A stretch of DNA of 64,000 nt. It comes from Terrilactibacillus tamarindi. Lineage in GTDB: Bacteria > Bacillota > Bacilli > Bacillales > Sporolactobacillaceae. The notes beneath the pieces were generated by a model. It worked only from the letters and a program-made list of their open reading frames with translations. It had not been told where the DNA came from and ran no database searches. The stretch covers positions 62,001 to 126,000 of the forward strand of contig NZ_WNHB01000002.1 in assembly GCF_009718825.1 (NCBI RefSeq), in the 5' to 3' direction. Shown piece by piece: positions 7,974-16,340 of the stretch (its first letter is position 1; each line of letters starts with the position of its first letter). The position numbers and the translations under genes are program-made.

Positions 7974-8357
7974 TTATTCTTCACTGATCATTTTCTCATA
8001 AGCTTCTGCGTCTAACAATTTTTCCAACTCGGATGGATCTGATGGTTCGAGAATGATCATCCATGCCTTATCATACGGAGATTCATTAACAAATTCGGGT
8101 GAATCTTCAAGTTCCTCATTGATTTCAACTACTTTTCCACTTACTGGAGCATAGAGTTCAGAAACCGTTTTAACTGATTCAACACTACCAAATGGTTCAT
8201 CAGCCTCAAGTTCATCGCCAACTTCTGGTAGTTCAACAAATACAATGTCACCTAACTCATCTTGAGCGAAATCAGTAATTCCGATTCTAACTTTTCCATC
8301 TTCTTTTTTTACCCATTCATGCTCTTCTGAATAGATTAACTCTTTAGGTACACCCAT
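7974..8357 (-). CDS. gcvH: Glycine cleavage system H protein
   Basis: Lipoyl carrier of the glycine cleavage system, 127 residues. It shuttles the aminomethyl group between the P, T and L proteins; in Bacillus it also serves as the lipoate relay for other enzymes. The lipoylation site is Lys63 in [11 protein letters not shown], and the sequence [22 protein letters not shown] is typical. AGGAATGA precedes the ATG. The gcvP and gcvT genes are not in the window. lipA, at the other end of the window, makes the cofactor precursor. Confidence 0.97.
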   Translation of the reverse strand: MGVPKELIYSEEHEWVKKEDGKVRIGITDFAQDELGDIVFVELPEVGDELEADEPFGSVESVKTVSELYAPVSGKVVEINEELEDSPEFVNESPYDKAWMIILEPSDPSELEKLLDAEAYEKMISEE

Positions 8358-8435
8358 CCTTCATTCCTCCGTTTATATGTATTTACATTGTTATCTTATT
8401 ATAACCATCCGTGTTCATCAAGGCGAATCGTATGA

Positions 8436-8795
8436 TTATTCTTTTTCCCAAGTATGTTTAAATGTCTCCTCATTAAATCCTACAGTCACATGATTTTCAT
8501 CTGTAACTAAAGGACGTTTGATTAACATCCCATCCGAAGCAAGTATGGATAACAGTTCGTCTTGCGTTGCCTCATTAATTTTATCTTTCAATCCTAACTC
8601 ACGATATTTCTTCCCACTGGTATTGAAAAACTTTTTAATGGGTAGCCCGCTTCGCTCAACATAAACTTTTAATTCTTCTTTTGAAGGCGGTGAGTCAACG
8701 ATATGGATATCGTGGTACTCCACTTTCCTGTCATCTAACCATTTCTTTGCTTTTCTTGATGTCCCGCATTTTGGATAGCCATAAAACGTGATCAT
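8436..8795 (-). CDS. ArsC/Spx-family protein (YusI-like)
   Basis: A 119-residue ArsC-fold protein. The N-terminus reads YPKCGTSRKAKKWLDDR with a single Cys10 (CGTS) instead of the CxxC of Spx, and the hallmark LIKRPLVTDE is near residues 91-100. It sits upstream of gcvH as yusI does in B. subtilis. A true arsenate reductase role is unlikely, as the redox partner cysteines are absent. The biochemical role is not known to me. Confidence 0.85.
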   Translation of the reverse strand: MITFYGYPKCGTSRKAKKWLDDRKVEYHDIHIVDSPPSKEELKVYVERSGLPIKKFFNTSGKKYRELGLKDKINEATQDELLSILASDGMLIKRPLVTDENHVTVGFNEETFKHTWEKE

Positions 8796-9076
8796 GACGG
8801 TATCCCCTCCCCATTTTCATTCATCTTATAGTATAGACGATTATTTACATGAATACACACATCGTGATTTTCGTCTGATCACCTGTGTGCTTGTTATCTC
8901 ATCCATTCCTAATCATTACAGAAACATATATAAAACCAATCTAATTCTAAATATTTTTAATATTGTTTTACCGGTGCTATGATTAATAGAAGAAAACGCC
9001 CGGATTAGGCAGGCATCTATTTGCCATTACCTATCTTACAAAATTTGAAATCAGATCAATCGAGAGGGGACTTCTC

Positions 9077-11035
9077 ATGACGAAACGTACCATAACGACA
9101 AAAGATCTATATTCCTTTAAATATTCAGGTTCACCACGTTTTTCACCTGATGGAAATCATATCGTATATGTTGTCACAACGACTTCAGAAGAGAAGAACG
9201 GATACTCTTCTTCTCTCTATCTGTCTCTTAAACAACAACGTCCTATCGCCCTTACCCGCCCATACGCTGATAGGAACATTCAAGATCATTCTCCATTCTG
9301 GTCAAAAGACGGCAAATGGATCTATTTTCTCTCTGATCGAGATGAAAATCAGCAAGTATGGCGCATCGCCCCTTCAGGAGGAGAAGCAGAGAAAGTGACC
9401 ACCTTTGAACATTCAGTTCAAAATTTTGCCTTATCACACGATGGGCATAAATTAGTTTGCCAACTATCTATTCCACACGAAGAGAAGACAGATAATGACG
9501 ATGTCACGATCGTAACACAACTTCGCTACTTAGCTAATGGAACAGGAATAATACGAAAAAGCCCACAGTTATTTCTTCTCCAATTGACTAAGCCGACTGA
9601 AAAGCCAAAAGCTTTAACAAAGGTGGGCGAGCGACTCCATTCAGCCATTTTTTCGGCTGATGATAACGCCATTTTTTACTGCAAAGGGAAATCAAATCCC
9701 GAAAAACACGATTATCCATATTCACTCTATGAATATGATCTTCTGACCGATCAAGAAAACACATTATATGATGGAAAAGGCTCAATCTATAATGTCCAAC
9801 CCTCACCTGATGGACAATATGTGGCTTTTTGTGGGCATGATGATGGTGAGGTGAGTCCACAAAATAATGGAATATGGCTATACTCTCTAACTAAACGAAC
9901 ATGCTCATGTATTACTCAAGAGGAGAAATTCTCCATTGGTCAGTATATTAGTACAGATGCTCGATTTGATAAAGGAAATCCAGATTTTGTTTGGAACGCT
10001 AAGAGTGATTCTCTAACGTATCTTGTCACCGTTCATGGAGGGACGTCTTTAAGAACCGTTGATCTTCATGGAAGGATTAGGTCAAATTATGAATCACCGG
10101 ACGAAGTCATCACATCGTTTGATAGAGTTGGATCGGCTTTTACCTTTATTGCTGAGACTCGTACAACCATAGGCGATCTGTATTTCTTAAAAGATCATCA
10201 TAAATCACAATTATCCGACCATAATAAACCCCTTTTTGATCAATTAATTATCTCAGAGCCTAAAGCCTTTCATTATAAGAGTGAAGATAATTGGGAAATA
10301 GATGGTTGGATGATTTCTCCTCCTCTACTGGATAAAAACAAAAAAGTGCCTGTTGTACTTGAAATTCATGGTGGTCCTGCTTCTGCGTATGGAAATACGT
10401 TTTCTCATGAATTTCAATGTCTTGCTTCAGAAGGTTACGCTGTTGTCTATACAAACCCACGGGGCAGCCAAGGTCGTGGTTCAGAATTTACAAGCGCTTG
10501 TTATGGAGATTGGGGTAAAAAAGATCGACTAGATATTTTAAATGGGCTAGATTATGCACTAGAACACTTTTCTTGGTGTGATAGAGAGAAGTTGTTTGTA
10601 ACCGGAGGAAGTTATGGAGGATTTATGACAAATACCATTATTGGACAAACATCTCGTTTCAAGGCTGCTGTAACTCAACGTTGCATTAGCAACCTCTATA
10701 GTTTTTTTGGCACGAGTGATATAGGTTACTATTTTGGTTCCCGTGAACTAGGTAACGTTGATTTATGGGAAGATGAGGACAAAATTATGTCATTTTCACC
10801 CATTCGCTATGCCAAACAGGTCACCACCCCAACCTGTATAATTCATAGTGAAGAAGATTATCGTTGCCCAATCGAACAAGCAGAGCAATGGTATGTTGCA
10901 CTTAAACGCCTCGGTGTAGAGACTCGATTTGTTCGAATAAAAGGTGAAAACCATGAATTATCAAGAAGCGGAAAACCAAAAAATCGAATCAGTCGATTAC
11001 ATGAAATCATTAATTGGTTTAATCGTTATGCATAA
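9077..11035 (+). CDS. S9 family peptidase (acylaminoacyl-peptidase/YuxL-like)
   Basis: Cytosolic serine peptidase of the prolyl oligopeptidase clan, 652 residues, cleaving short peptides. Residues about 1-390 form a beta-propeller with repeated SPDG/SKDG blades (FSPDGNHIVYV, PSPDGQYVAF). The C-terminal alpha/beta hydrolase has HGGPASAYG (oxyanion region), the nucleophile Ser512 in GGSYGG, Asp594 in SEEDYRCP and His626 in GENHELSR. GAGAGGGGA precedes the ATG. It stands alone, closed by a terminator. Exact substrate preference cannot be read from sequence. Confidence 0.9.
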   Translation: MTKRTITTKDLYSFKYSGSPRFSPDGNHIVYVVTTTSEEKNGYSSSLYLSLKQQRPIALTRPYADRNIQDHSPFWSKDGKWIYFLSDRDENQQVWRIAPSGGEAEKVTTFEHSVQNFALSHDGHKLVCQLSIPHEEKTDNDDVTIVTQLRYLANGTGIIRKSPQLFLLQLTKPTEKPKALTKVGERLHSAIFSADDNAIFYCKGKSNPEKHDYPYSLYEYDLLTDQENTLYDGKGSIYNVQPSPDGQYVAFCGHDDGEVSPQNNGIWLYSLTKRTCSCITQEEKFSIGQYISTDARFDKGNPDFVWNAKSDSLTYLVTVHGGTSLRTVDLHGRIRSNYESPDEVITSFDRVGSAFTFIAETRTTIGDLYFLKDHHKSQLSDHNKPLFDQLIISEPKAFHYKSEDNWEIDGWMISPPLLDKNKKVPVVLEIHGGPASAYGNTFSHEFQCLASEGYAVVYTNPRGSQGRGSEFTSACYGDWGKKDRLDILNGLDYALEHFSWCDREKLFVTGGSYGGFMTNTIIGQTSRFKAAVTQRCISNLYSFFGTSDIGYYFGSRELGNVDLWEDEDKIMSFSPIRYAKQVTTPTCIIHSEEDYRCPIEQAEQWYVALKRLGVETRFVRIKGENHELSRSGKPKNRISRLHEIINWFNRYA

Positions 11036-11042
11036 TCTGTCT

Positions 11043-11067
11043 AAGCGACTTATTAATTAAGTCGCTT
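11043..11067 (+). terminator. Terminator of the S9 peptidase gene
   Basis: AAGCGACTT, 7-base loop, AAGTCGCTT followed by ATTT, directly after the stop codon. Confidence 0.8.
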
Positions 11068-11375
11068 ATTTCTATGGGTAACCTATTTATGCTTCGGATC
11101 ATTTACACCACTCTAATGAACCGGGGTGAAAGTCGTATAATACTTGTTTAACCTACTTGACGGTCGATAAAAAAACTTATTGAAGCTTATTTTATACGAA
11201 TGGGAAAAAATAGGTTAGGTCTTAATCTCTTACATAGCCTTTCTATTATATAGATACTCTTTCAATCTAATTTACATTTGTTTTTTTGGTTAATTAATCC
11301 ACTTTTTCTAGTAAAATCAGGTAACTTTATTTTTACCCCTATTAACCCTCAAAAACTCCGAAACTTATGAGCACA
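11068..11375. other. Intergenic region before the CAP gene
   Basis: About 300 A/T-rich bases. No coding frame, repeat or RNA motif is recognisable. The CAP gene promoter must lie here but no hexamer pair is clearly better than the rest. Confidence 0.3.
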
Positions 11376-11393
11376 AGGAGGGGGAAAGACAAC

Positions 11394-12296
11394 ATGAATA
11401 AAAAACTATTAAGTATCGCATTAACAGCAGGACTTATTTTACCAGGAGTAGCAGCAACACATGCCAACGCAGAAACTAAGCCGGTGAATTATAAAGTTTG
11501 TACAGCTTCTGACAAAGTTGTAAAATTCGAAAAGGTCAATCTCCAAGAATTGGTCAAAAAATACAACTTACCTGAGATTGAAAAACTTATCAAAGAACAG
11601 CAATCTAAAAAACAAGTAAATAATAATAAAGAAACAGCAACAAACAACAAACAAGCGTCTAACTCAAATTCTACTAATAAAAAACCTGCTGATTCAAATA
11701 CAGAAAAACCAGCTAAGGTAGCAGAACAACCAACAAACCAAGAGAAGGTAGCACAGCCAACAAATCCAGAGAAGCCAGCAAACTCAGAAAATGTAAGTAA
11801 GCCTTCTACTCAGGCACCAGCAGCACCTGAACAACCAGCTTCAAATAATGAAAATAATCCAGCTTCAAATAGTGAAAATAAACCAGCAGAAAATCAAAGT
11901 AATTCAGCGCTCAATGCATATGAAAATAAAGTTGTTGAACTTACGAACCAAGAACGTGCGAAGCAAGGTTTAAAACCACTTCAAATTGATACAAAATTAT
12001 CTAAAATGGCTCGTGACAAATCACAAGACATGAAAGATAAAAATTACTTTGATCACCAATCACCAACATACGGATCACCTTTTGACATGATGAAATCTTA
12101 TGGTATTTCTTACTCTACAGCAGGAGAAAATATCGCAGCAGGACAAAAAACACCACAAGATGTCGTTAATGCTTGGATGAATAGTGAAGGTCACCGTAAA
12201 AATATCATGAACAGTAATTTTACGCATATCGGTGTAGGATATGTTGATGGCGGGGCTAAAGGAAGCTATTGGACACAAGAGTTTATTGGTAAATAA
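11394..12296 (+). CDS. Secreted CAP-domain (YkwD-like) protein
   Basis: Exported protein of 300 residues. The ATG at 11394 is chosen over the one 27 bases earlier because AAGGAGGGGG lies between them. A signal peptide (MNKKLLSIALTAGLILPGVAATHANA) is followed by a short conserved segment, a low-complexity linker of about 110 residues rich in Asn, Pro, Lys and Glu, and a C-terminal CAP/SCP domain (about 175-300) with LTNQERAKQGLKPL, YFDHQSPTYGSPFDMM, AGENIAAG and WMNSEGHRKNIMNSNF. Bacterial CAP proteins of this type occur on spores and in the envelope; function is unproven. Confidence 0.9.
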   Translation: MNKKLLSIALTAGLILPGVAATHANAETKPVNYKVCTASDKVVKFEKVNLQELVKKYNLPEIEKLIKEQQSKKQVNNNKETATNNKQASNSNSTNKKPADSNTEKPAKVAEQPTNQEKVAQPTNPEKPANSENVSKPSTQAPAAPEQPASNNENNPASNSENKPAENQSNSALNAYENKVVELTNQERAKQGLKPLQIDTKLSKMARDKSQDMKDKNYFDHQSPTYGSPFDMMKSYGISYSTAGENIAAGQKTPQDVVNAWMNSEGHRKNIMNSNFTHIGVGYVDGGAKGSYWTQEFIGK

Positions 12297-12312
12297 ATAA
12301 GAATCTTATTTT

Positions 12313-12340
12313 AAACCTCACATTTTGTGAGGTTTTTTTA
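12313..12340 (+). terminator. Terminator of the CAP gene
   Basis: AAACCTCAC, ATTTT loop, GTGAGGTTTTTTTA. Confidence 0.9.
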
Positions 12341-12370
12341 TTGTTCACACTTATCCTATTTCATAAAGAA

Positions 12371-12405
12371 ATGCCGTAGCAATCTCTTACCGATTGTTAC
12401 GGCAT
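12371..12405 (-). terminator. Terminator of sspH
   Basis: An inverted repeat (ATGCCGTA / TACGGCAT with an inner CAAT/ATTG) directly follows the sspH stop on the minus strand and is flanked by T runs on both strands. Confidence 0.8.
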
Positions 12406-12410
12406 TCTTT

Positions 12411-12599
12411 TTAGTGGGTAATTTCTGTTAAGTCCCTTACTAATACTTCTGCTTTGTTTTCTGGATGGTCAAGATAATTAACAATAACCGTGTCTTTCTT
12501 TTCGTGAATTTTTTCAAGAAAGACCTTTTCACCATTATATGTTACCGTAATCATTTCGGGCGAAGCAATAATCTTCTTAGCACGTTCAACACTAATCAA
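12411..12599 (-). CDS. sspH: H-type small acid-soluble spore protein
   Basis: A 62-residue SASP-H protein that is made late in the forespore. The sequence ISVERAKKIIASPEMITVTYNG and the C-terminal DHPENKAEVLVRDLTE match the family. The start is TTG at 12599, six bases after AAAGGAGG; the longer frame reaching 12692 runs through the ribosome site and is not used. It is monocistronic with its own terminator. It is one of the clearest signs that the organism forms endospores. Confidence 0.92.
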   Translation of the reverse strand: MISVERAKKIIASPEMITVTYNGEKVFLEKIHEKKDTVIVNYLDHPENKAEVLVRDLTEITH

Positions 12600-12688
12600 A
12601 GGGCATCCTCCTTTCCAAGTATCATTCCTATTATTTCTCTTTTTAAAAAAGCGTATACACACACCATTTTCAAATAGAGTAAAAACTT

Positions 12689-12830
12689 CCATCAGTGGGG
12701 ATTCTCTTCATCCCCACTGATGGTTAATTGAACCAATCGGACCTTTACGGGCAGTTGATTACCCACCTATCTTCTTTGAATACTCAAAATCTTGGGTGGG
12801 GGTCTTTACTTGCCGTTAAGGTGGGGTAAA
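12689..12830 (+). repeat. Dispersed structured repeat, copy 2
   Basis: Full copy (142 bp). Hairpin A is CCATCAGTGGGGA with TCCCCACTGATGG: the pair that is G-C in copy 1 is A-T here. Hairpin B keeps ACGGGCAG, CCCACC and GGTGGGGG, TTGCCGTTAAGG. It lies between the divergent sspH and the 12884 gene, sense toward the latter. Confidence 0.85.
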
Positions 12831-12883
12831 TAAAAATGATAACCTTCGCATAGGATGTAAGTGTAAAGGGGGGACGGACTGCC

Positions 12884-13339
12884 ATGAACAAATCTCGTCG
12901 CATTTCTTTTTTGTTTTTGGTCATTTTCCTCATAACCCTTAGTATTCTCATTTTTTATCTCATTAAAACTACTGCAAAGCATGAAGCAATTAATACTGTT
13001 AAAGAATTTTATCGAGAAGAGCAAAAAGGAAATTTTGGAACGTCTTGGGATCTGTTTCATCGTTCGATGCACCAGCATTTTACTAAAGATCAATATATTC
13101 AAAAACGGGCGCATGTTTTCATGCAAGATTTTGGCTCAAAAAGCTTTGATTTTACAATTGGAGAAGTCGTACATTTAAAGGAATGGTCGTATGATAAAGA
13201 CGAAAGTCCTATAAAAGATGTATATCAAATATCCGTTAGTTTAACTTTTCATAGCGTTTTTGGTGTTTTTTCATTAGAACAAGACGTCTATGTCGCAAAA
13301 CAGAAGGATGAGTGGCGTATTCTTTGGGAGTACAAATAG
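12884..13339 (+). CDS. Membrane-anchored protein of unknown function
   Basis: A 151-residue protein preceded by AAGGGGGGA. It has a basic N-terminus, one membrane helix (about 8-28, FLFLVIFLITLSILIFYLI), then an extracytosolic domain starting NTVKEFYREEQKGNFGTSWDLFH. This beginning, a helix followed by a strand-rich stretch ending in EWRILWEYK, resembles NTF2-like or DUF4878-type folds, but I do not recognise a named family. No neighbour suggests a role. Confidence 0.65.
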   Translation: MNKSRRISFLFLVIFLITLSILIFYLIKTTAKHEAINTVKEFYREEQKGNFGTSWDLFHRSMHQHFTKDQYIQKRAHVFMQDFGSKSFDFTIGEVVHLKEWSYDKDESPIKDVYQISVSLTFHSVFGVFSLEQDVYVAKQKDEWRILWEYK

Positions 13340-13387
13340 TGGCCCTGACACCTTCCCTACTTCATCCCCATATACTTATAGTGAGTA

Positions 13388-13591
13388 TTCAAAAAGGTGA
13401 CAAATTAGAAGCAAGAAGATAAGAGCGCGCAGTTCCTGAGGACCGGAATGTAGGTTCTTGCTACATGAGGACCGGCCTTCCACAGGATGTGGTGGCTTTA
13501 GGCGCCAGCCACAGGACGTGAGCGATTTTAGTTGAAGATCCTCTTGGCGGGCGCCGAGATTCGTAGCTTATCATTTGGTGACTTTTTGAAC
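13388..13591. repeat. MITE-like repeat family 2, long copy
   Basis: About 204 bp bounded by imperfect inverted ends (TTCAAAAAGGTGACAAATTA and TCATTTGGTGACTTTTTGAA). Inside are GAGGACCGGAATGTAG and CTACATGAGGACCGG flanking a loop, and an extra block with CCACAGGATGTGGTGG and GCCACAGGACGTGAGCG that the second copy lacks. No transposase is present. Confidence 0.75.
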
Positions 13592-13606
13592 AACCACTAT
13601 AATCGT

Positions 13607-13748
13607 GTTCAAAAAGGTGACAAATTAGAAGCAAGAAGGTCAAGGCGGCGCTGTTTTGAGGACCGGAATGTAGGTTTTTGCTACATGAGGACCGGAAAAA
13701 CAAGCCAACGACGAGATTCGTAGCTTATCATTTGGTGACTTTTTGAAC
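13607..13748. repeat. MITE-like repeat family 2, short copy
   Basis: About 142 bp, same orientation as the long copy and 15 bp from it, with the same ends and the same CCGG-bounded hairpin. It lacks the central ~60-70-bp block. High identity in the shared parts suggests a recent duplication or recombination. Confidence 0.75.
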
Positions 13749-13786
13749 AACCTCTAATAGAAATGGGTATGTGGAGGTGAAACCCT

Positions 13787-14440
13787 ATGGTCACGTTACC
13801 CTCTTCTCCGCTAAATTATGTTGCCATCGGTGATTCTTTAACTGTTGGTGTTGGTTCTACTATTTTTACTCCAGGTTTTGTGGAACGCTATAAAAAACTA
13901 ACTGAACAAGCATTAAATAGGCCTCTAGTTGTCGATACTTTTGCCAAAAAAGGGGCCACTTCCTCTCAAATCTATCAAACGTTCGACTTTCCTCCTTTGC
14001 AATATGCCTTGCAGCATGCTGAACTTATTACGCTGACCGCTGGAGGTAATGATTTCATTCAAGCAGGTAAACAATTTTTAAGAACGAGGAATATTGGTTT
14101 CTTACACCATGCCTTAAACACAAGCATTGCAAATATTAACCGTATGATAATCGTTATTCATCAAATGAAACAGAATCAATATCATCCTGTTATTATTCGA
14201 ATCTTAAATTTATATAATCCCTTTCCACAAATTCCAGAAATTAATGACTGGATCACTCGATTCAATCAACAGTTATTACTACTTACTAATCCACCCTATA
14301 TACAAATTGCCGATATCTATCATGCTTTCTTAGGGCATGAACGCGAGCTTTTATTTATTGATCATATTCATCCTAACCCACGCGGTTACGAAGTTATGGC
14401 TCAAACGGTTGCCCAACTTGGATTTGGACCGCTTTTGTAA
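13787..14440 (+). CDS. SGNH/GDSL-family hydrolase
   Basis: A 217-residue esterase or lipase of the SGNH fold. Block I is VAIGDSLTVG with catalytic Ser17, block III is TAGGNDF, and block V is DHIHP with Asp192 and His195. There is no signal peptide, so it is predicted cytosolic. It resembles the B. subtilis YpmR/LipC type, of which LipC is a spore phospholipase; that specific role is only a possibility. AGGTG precedes the ATG, and a terminator follows. Confidence 0.88.
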   Translation: MVTLPSSPLNYVAIGDSLTVGVGSTIFTPGFVERYKKLTEQALNRPLVVDTFAKKGATSSQIYQTFDFPPLQYALQHAELITLTAGGNDFIQAGKQFLRTRNIGFLHHALNTSIANINRMIIVIHQMKQNQYHPVIIRILNLYNPFPQIPEINDWITRFNQQLLLLTNPPYIQIADIYHAFLGHERELLFIDHIHPNPRGYEVMAQTVAQLGFGPLL

Positions 14441-14443
14441 AGT

Positions 14444-14474
14444 AAAGCAGCCTTTTTAAAAAAGACTGCTTTTT
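14444..14474 (+). terminator. Terminator of the SGNH hydrolase gene
   Basis: AAAGCAG and CTTTTT pair with AAAAAG and CTGCTTTTT directly after the stop. Confidence 0.8.
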
Positions 14475-14563
14475 CAATAGAATTTTAGGCTCTATGCTAG
14501 CTACACCATAACAGAAAGAAGAGCCCATAGTTAAAATGAAGTTTACAAAATACTAAATCTTAC

Positions 14564-14603
14564 ATAAAAAAATTCACCCAGTGCTTACCTGAACACTGGA
14601 TGA
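14564..14603 (-). terminator. Terminator of the pyrimidine catabolism operon
   Basis: On the minus strand an inverted repeat (TCATCCAGTG / CACTGGGTGA) is followed by a T run. It is 7 bp after the stop of the 76-residue gene that ends the cluster. Confidence 0.8.
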
Positions 14604-14610
14604 AACTCTG

Positions 14611-14841
14611 TTAATCAAATCGTTTTTCTTTAGCAACTAGCAAAGTTGTGAAATACTTTCTTGCATCGGCAGATAGAACATGTAAAATTTGTGTTTCGAC
14701 ATTACGATTATCATGATCAATATAATCGAAATGAACATACGCACCACTTAGGTTTTCTTCTATCCCTGTGATTTTGTAGCCTTGTTCTACTAAATTATCG
14801 ATTCTTTCTTTCTCTTCCATAAACAATTGATGTTCATGCAA
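14611..14841 (-). CDS. Small protein of unknown function at the end of the hydA cluster
   Basis: A 76-residue acidic, soluble protein (KERIDNLVEQGYKITGIEENLSGAYVHF ... shortened) with no recognised family, Cys pair or membrane segment. It starts 22 bp after the dihydropyrimidinase stop on the same strand with AGGTGATGG upstream, and a terminator follows it. It is therefore likely translated from the pyrimidine operon, but that may be only read-through. Confidence 0.6.
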   Translation of the reverse strand: MHEHQLFMEEKERIDNLVEQGYKITGIEENLSGAYVHFDYIDHDNRNVETQILHVLSADARKYFTTLLVAKEKRFD

Positions 14842-14863
14842 CTGACCATCACCTCACATAACA

Positions 14864-16285
14864 TTAGGATAAAGTTGTTGGAACGGTATCGATTTCGACT
14901 TCGCCTTGGTTAAATTTTTTCCGTTTTAGATATTTTCCGCTTCCTTGTTTACCCACAAATTGTTTGTCTTTAATAACATATTCTCCGCGAACAAGAACAG
15001 AAATAGGTTCCCCAACAACCTTCATGCCTTCTAAAGCACTATAGTCCACATTCATATGGTGAGTTTCGGCCGAAATGACTCTCTCTTTATTAGGGTCAAA
15101 AAGAACTATATCGGCGTCGCTTCCTACCGCAATGGTTCCTTTTTGTGGGAATAGTCCAAATAACTTAGCCGCTTGAGTCGAAACAATATCCACAAATTGA
15201 TTTAGTGTAATTCGCCCCTTTTTAACTCCTTCAGAATATAAAACACTAAAGCGATCTTCTATAAACGGTCCACCATTTGGGATTTTTGAAAAGTCGTTTC
15301 GACCCAGTTGTTTTTTTCCATTAAAATTAAAGGAACATTGATCGGAACCGAGTGTTTGCAATTGGCCTGCTTTAAGAGCATTCCAAAGGACATCTTGGTT
15401 CCATTTTTCACGTAGGGGCGGGGACCAAACATATTTTGCTCCTTCAAAATCAGGTTTCTCGAGATCGGTTTGATCAAGGAGCAAGTATTGCGGGCATGTT
15501 TCACCCCAAACTTTATAGCCTTTAGCCCGGGCTTCGGCAATTTTGTTTGCTGCTTCTGCACATGTTACGTGCACCACATACAATTGCGAGTCAGCCATTG
15601 CGGCAAGTTCTATCGCACGTCCCGTTGCCTCTCCTTCCGCTTGTGGTGGACGGGTTAACGCATGGTAGATTGGTTCTGTGTGACCTTCAGCAAGAGCTTT
15701 TGTGACAAGATAATCGATCACATCTCCATTCTCACAGTGGACCATGACGAGGGCGCCACTTTCTTTTGCTGTAACAAAGGTTTTAAAAAGTGTTTTATCA
15801 TCGGCCTGGAATTCTTTTTTGTAAGCGAGGAATATTTTCAAAGATGTAATCCCTTCAGAGTCGATAATTTGTGGAAGTTCTTCTAATACAGCATCATTCG
15901 CGTCATTGATCATTAAGTGAAAGCCATAATCAATAACCGCTTTATCATCGGCTTTCTCATGCCACGTTTGTACGGCTTCTTTTAATGTTTTATCTGGAGT
16001 CGATAGACAAAAATCAACAATGGACGTTGTGCCACCATAGGCCGCTGCAATTGTTCCAGTTTCAAAATCATCGTCCGTCACCGTGTTATTGAAAGGCATA
16101 TCAAGGTGTGTATGTGGATCTACGCCTCCTGGAAAGACATACATTCCTGTGGCATCGATAACTTCCGCCCCATCACTATTAAGATCGTATCCGATTTGAA
16201 CAATTTTTTCATCTTCAATTAAAATATCCGCCTCAAATTTATCCGTAGCTGTAACGATTGTTCCATTTGTGATTATTTTCTTCAT
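14864..16285 (-). CDS. hydA: Dihydropyrimidinase
   Basis: Zn-dependent amidohydrolase of 473 residues that opens dihydrouracil or dihydrothymine to N-carbamoyl-beta-alanine (step two of reductive pyrimidine breakdown). Metal motifs: GVDPHTHLDMPF (about 55-66), the carboxylated lysine region TSLKIFLAYK (about 148-157), VHCENGD and YVVHVTC for histidines, and LGSDQCSFN with the last Asp. GGAGG precedes the ATG. The genes for PreA, PreT and a transporter lie upstream on the same strand, which favours dihydropyrimidine over hydantoin as the natural substrate. No beta-ureidopropionase is in the window. Confidence 0.93.
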   Translation of the reverse strand: MKKIITNGTIVTATDKFEADILIEDEKIVQIGYDLNSDGAEVIDATGMYVFPGGVDPHTHLDMPFNNTVTDDDFETGTIAAAYGGTTSIVDFCLSTPDKTLKEAVQTWHEKADDKAVIDYGFHLMINDANDAVLEELPQIIDSEGITSLKIFLAYKKEFQADDKTLFKTFVTAKESGALVMVHCENGDVIDYLVTKALAEGHTEPIYHALTRPPQAEGEATGRAIELAAMADSQLYVVHVTCAEAANKIAEARAKGYKVWGETCPQYLLLDQTDLEKPDFEGAKYVWSPPLREKWNQDVLWNALKAGQLQTLGSDQCSFNFNGKKQLGRNDFSKIPNGGPFIEDRFSVLYSEGVKKGRITLNQFVDIVSTQAAKLFGLFPQKGTIAVGSDADIVLFDPNKERVISAETHHMNVDYSALEGMKVVGEPISVLVRGEYVIKDKQFVGKQGSGKYLKRKKFNQGEVEIDTVPTTLS

Positions 16286-16340
16286 TTTCTTTCCTCCCTA
16301 ATTTATAGATCTACTTATCTAAAATTAACGATTGACTTCC

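Noticed and set aside
12600-12692. Longer sspH reading frame
   Set aside because: It passes through the AAAGGAGG ribosome site; the family start is the TTG at 12599.
13461-13723. Small open frames within the MITE-like pair
   Set aside because: They lie inside inverted-repeat DNA on both strands and have no ribosome sites or family resemblance.
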